A stretch of DNA of 64,000 nucleotides from Ascidiaceihabitans sp039975415 (GTDB lineage: Bacteria; Pseudomonadota; Alphaproteobacteria; Rhodobacterales; Rhodobacteraceae): the NCBI RefSeq assembly GCF_039975415.1, contig NZ_JBDWHD010000010.1, one strand, 5' to 3'. Both the position numbers and the translations under genes were made by a program. Numbering within the stretch: the stretch's first letter is position 1; each line of letters starts with the position of its first letter. This document shows, in pieces, positions 62,358 through 64,000 of the stretch. The notes beneath the pieces are model-generated. The model was not told the DNA's origin. It was given only the letters and a program-made list of their open reading frames with translations, and did no database searches.

Positions 62358-63865
62358 CCGATGATCTCCTCTTTGGAGGTGTAGCGGCGCGACCGCAGTT
62401 CCATCCATCCTGAGTAAGCAATTGAGGCTATAACCAGAACGATCAAAATAATGTTCAACCGACCGGTCAGGAAGTAAGGCGCTAAACCGTCTGTCGCATT
62501 GGCGATCATTGCGCCGGTCGCAAAATTTTCCTCAGCGATGGGGCCAAGGATCAGACCCAGAACCAAAGGCGCCGCCGAAAAGCCAAAGCGTTCCAGAAAG
62601 AACATCATCACACCCAGCGTCGCCATGACGTAAACATCGCCCATGCTGGTCTGCACGGAATAGCTGCCGTAAACGGCCAGCGCCAGAACGATAGCGGCCA
62701 TAACGTGTTTGGGCACCTGCGCCACTTTGGCGGCAACGCCCGCCACCAAAAGCCCAAGCACACACATCAAAATCTGACCAATCAACATTGAATTGATGAA
62801 GGTCCAAGCGACATCTGCGTGGTTCACAAACAAATCCGGTCCCGGGAAAATCCCATGGATCAGCAATCCACCCAACAAGACAGCGGCTGTCGGCGATCCC
62901 GGGATGGAAAGCGTCAGAAGTGGCACCAAAGACGGGCCAACCATCGCGTTGTTCGCAGCCTCTGCCGCGATCACCCCTTCTGAATGGCCGGTTCCGAATT
63001 TGTCCTTCTCGGACGAAAATTTCTTGGATTGGTCATAGGCGACAAGACCCGCAATCTGGCCACCGACACCGGGGATAAGCCCGATCACAGAACCCACAAA
63101 TGTGCCAATTGTCGCCGCACGACTGCGTTTCACCAATTCGCGCATCGCATCGGTAATTTTGTGCTTTTGCACTTGGATCACTTGGGCTGCGGTATCAATG
63201 CGCCCCCCTGCAAGCATCGTAATCACCTGCGGGATCGCAAACAAACCGATCAGGGCCGCGATAATGTTGATGCCGCCGCCCAAGGATGGGTGGAACACAA
63301 AGCGTTGCGCACCCAACATGTCGTCAAAGCCAATGGTGGCCAACCACATGCCAATACAGCCTGAAAGCAAACCTTTAACCAGTGATTTGCTGTCCAGAGA
63401 TCCAATGATCGTGACCCCCAAGATCGCCAACCAGAACAATTCGGACGGACCAAAGATAAGCGCCCATTCAGACAAAGGTTTTGTCAGTGTTATTAAAAGG
63501 AAAACGCCAAACAATCCGCCGACAAGTGACGCTAGAAACGACAGCTGTAACGCCTTCGCCCCTTCGCCTTTGGCGGCCATGGCGTTGCCGTCCAACGTCG
63601 TGGCGATATTGGCAGGCGCACCCGGAATACGCAGCAAGATGGCGCTGACAGCGCCCCCTGCGACAGTTGATGTGTAAAGCGCACCAAGCAAAATCAGCCC
63701 AGCGGTTGGTTCAAGCTTGAAGGTGAACGGAATGGCAAGCGCCACGGTCATCGTCGGGGACAGGCCAGGCGTGGCGCCAAAGATCAACCCGAACACGGTG
63801 CCCAGCACCAGCAGACCGAAATTGAATGGCGTAAACACCTCCCCGAAATGTAGTAAAAATTCCAT
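62354..63865 (-). CDS. tctA: Tripartite tricarboxylate transporter large permease
   Basis: 503 aa from ATG 63865 with GGGAGGGC just upstream. TctA signature FGLIFGATPGLSPTMTVALA near the N-terminus and GLIPGVGGQIAGLVAYDQSK in the middle (two-fold repeat), plus SIPGSPTAAVLLGGLLIHG; about 11-12 helices. Cation-coupled import. First gene of the operon. Confidence 0.95.
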   Translation of the reverse strand: MEFLLHFGEVFTPFNFGLLVLGTVFGLIFGATPGLSPTMTVALAIPFTFKLEPTAGLILLGALYTSTVAGGAVSAILLRIPGAPANIATTLDGNAMAAKGEGAKALQLSFLASLVGGLFGVFLLITLTKPLSEWALIFGPSELFWLAILGVTIIGSLDSKSLVKGLLSGCIGMWLATIGFDDMLGAQRFVFHPSLGGGINIIAALIGLFAIPQVITMLAGGRIDTAAQVIQVQKHKITDAMRELVKRSRAATIGTFVGSVIGLIPGVGGQIAGLVAYDQSKKFSSEKDKFGTGHSEGVIAAEAANNAMVGPSLVPLLTLSIPGSPTAAVLLGGLLIHGIFPGPDLFVNHADVAWTFINSMLIGQILMCVLGLLVAGVAAKVAQVPKHVMAAIVLALAVYGSYSVQTSMGDVYVMATLGVMMFFLERFGFSAAPLVLGLILGPIAEENFATGAMIANATDGLAPYFLTGRLNIILIVLVIASIAYSGWMELRSRRYTSKEEIIG

Positions 63866-63907
63866 CCGCCCTCCCAAGCAGAAACTTCTAGCTTTTCAAC
63901 AGTAGAG

Positions 63908-63937
63908 AATGAAAATAGTATTGCAAATGTTTTCATT
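63908..63937. promoter_or_regulatory. Inverted repeat in the divergent tct promoter
   Basis: AATGAAAA (63908-63915) and TTTTCATT (63930-63937) are exact reverse complements with 14 bases between, 43 bases from the tctA ATG and 24 from the divergent ATG at 63961. Candidate operator for the regulator expected on the right. Confidence 0.5.
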
Positions 63938-63960
63938 TTACGCCCAAAATCGAGAGTTAA

Positions 63961-64000
63961 ATGTCTGATAAAAAAGGTGAAAAAGTCGATATATTCGCGG
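63961..64000 (+). CDS. Start of a divergent gene (3' partial), regulator suspected
   Basis: ATG 63961 opens MSDKKGEKVDIFA to the window end, with GAGAG seven bases before. Only 13 codons are seen, too few to name a family. Its divergent position across an inverted repeat from the tct operon suggests a transcriptional regulator. Confidence 0.4.
   Translation, partial: MSDKKGEKVDIFA

Noticed and set aside
1..64000. Search by eye for CRISPR arrays, tRNA or rRNA genes and intact insertion sequences
   Set aside because: No regularly spaced repeats, no cloverleaf-like sequence and no transposase with terminal repeats were noticed; a covariance-model search would be needed to be certain for small RNAs.

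Overview
The window looks like a chromosome segment of a marine Roseobacter-group alphaproteobacterium (Rhodobacterales). This rests on moderate GC, dense operons with many 4-base ATGA stop/start overlaps, several solute transporters, a fused phaAB Mrp antiporter and compatible-solute-type catabolic genes. It is inferred from gene content, not from a marker gene. I saw no rRNA, tRNA, CRISPR array or intact insertion sequence.

Layout. 0-2.8 kb: the end of a peptide/nickel-type ABC transporter (two ATPases), a short TetR-like regulator and an SRPBCC protein. 2.96-5.5 kb: a small DUF4123 (type VI secretion adaptor-type) locus broken by in-frame stops and frame changes. 5.5-11.6 kb: a complete phaAB-C-D-E-F-G Na+/H+ (or K+/H+) antiporter operon on the minus strand. 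11.75-19.4 kb: a mannitol/polyol operon (mtlE-F-G, AraC regulator, mannitol dehydrogenase, ATPase, fructokinase). 19.7-22.05 kb: xylose isomerase with a LacI-type regulator and a promoter rich in repeats. 22.4-25.4 kb: a cold-shock protein and a chemoreceptor.

26.1-31.4 kb: a LysR regulator divergent from flavin reductase, aldehyde dehydrogenase, luciferase-like oxygenase, AA_synth-family protein and alpha/beta hydrolase. This set of parts resembles the trigonelline (tgn) and pyrimidine (rut) ring-opening pathways. 31.5-40.3 kb: a second LysR, then a tightly coupled operon of hydantoinase/oxoprolinase A and B, a DAO-type oxidase, a HpcH/HpaI aldolase, an aminotransferase and a UDH-like dehydrogenase. 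40.4-43.3 kb: gap, a DUF5666 protein and a DUF6502 protein. 43.5-47.6 kb: a LolD-type ATPase, an FtsX permease and an AttH/CrtC-like lipocalin.

47.6-55.6 kb is the most unusual region. It is a minus-strand operon of a TPR/LpxL-like acyltransferase, a fatty acyl-AMP ligase, a protein with two P450 domains, an acyl carrier protein and an O-carbamoyltransferase. It has the parts of a small biosynthetic pathway for a carbamoylated, oxidised, fatty-acid-derived product. 55.8-63.9 kb: a tripartite tricarboxylate transporter (tctABC) with a CoA-acylating aldehyde dehydrogenase, an acyl-CoA synthetase (a sauS/sauT-like pair) and a dimethylglycine/N-methylproline-demethylase-type flavoprotein. A gene starts divergently at the window end.
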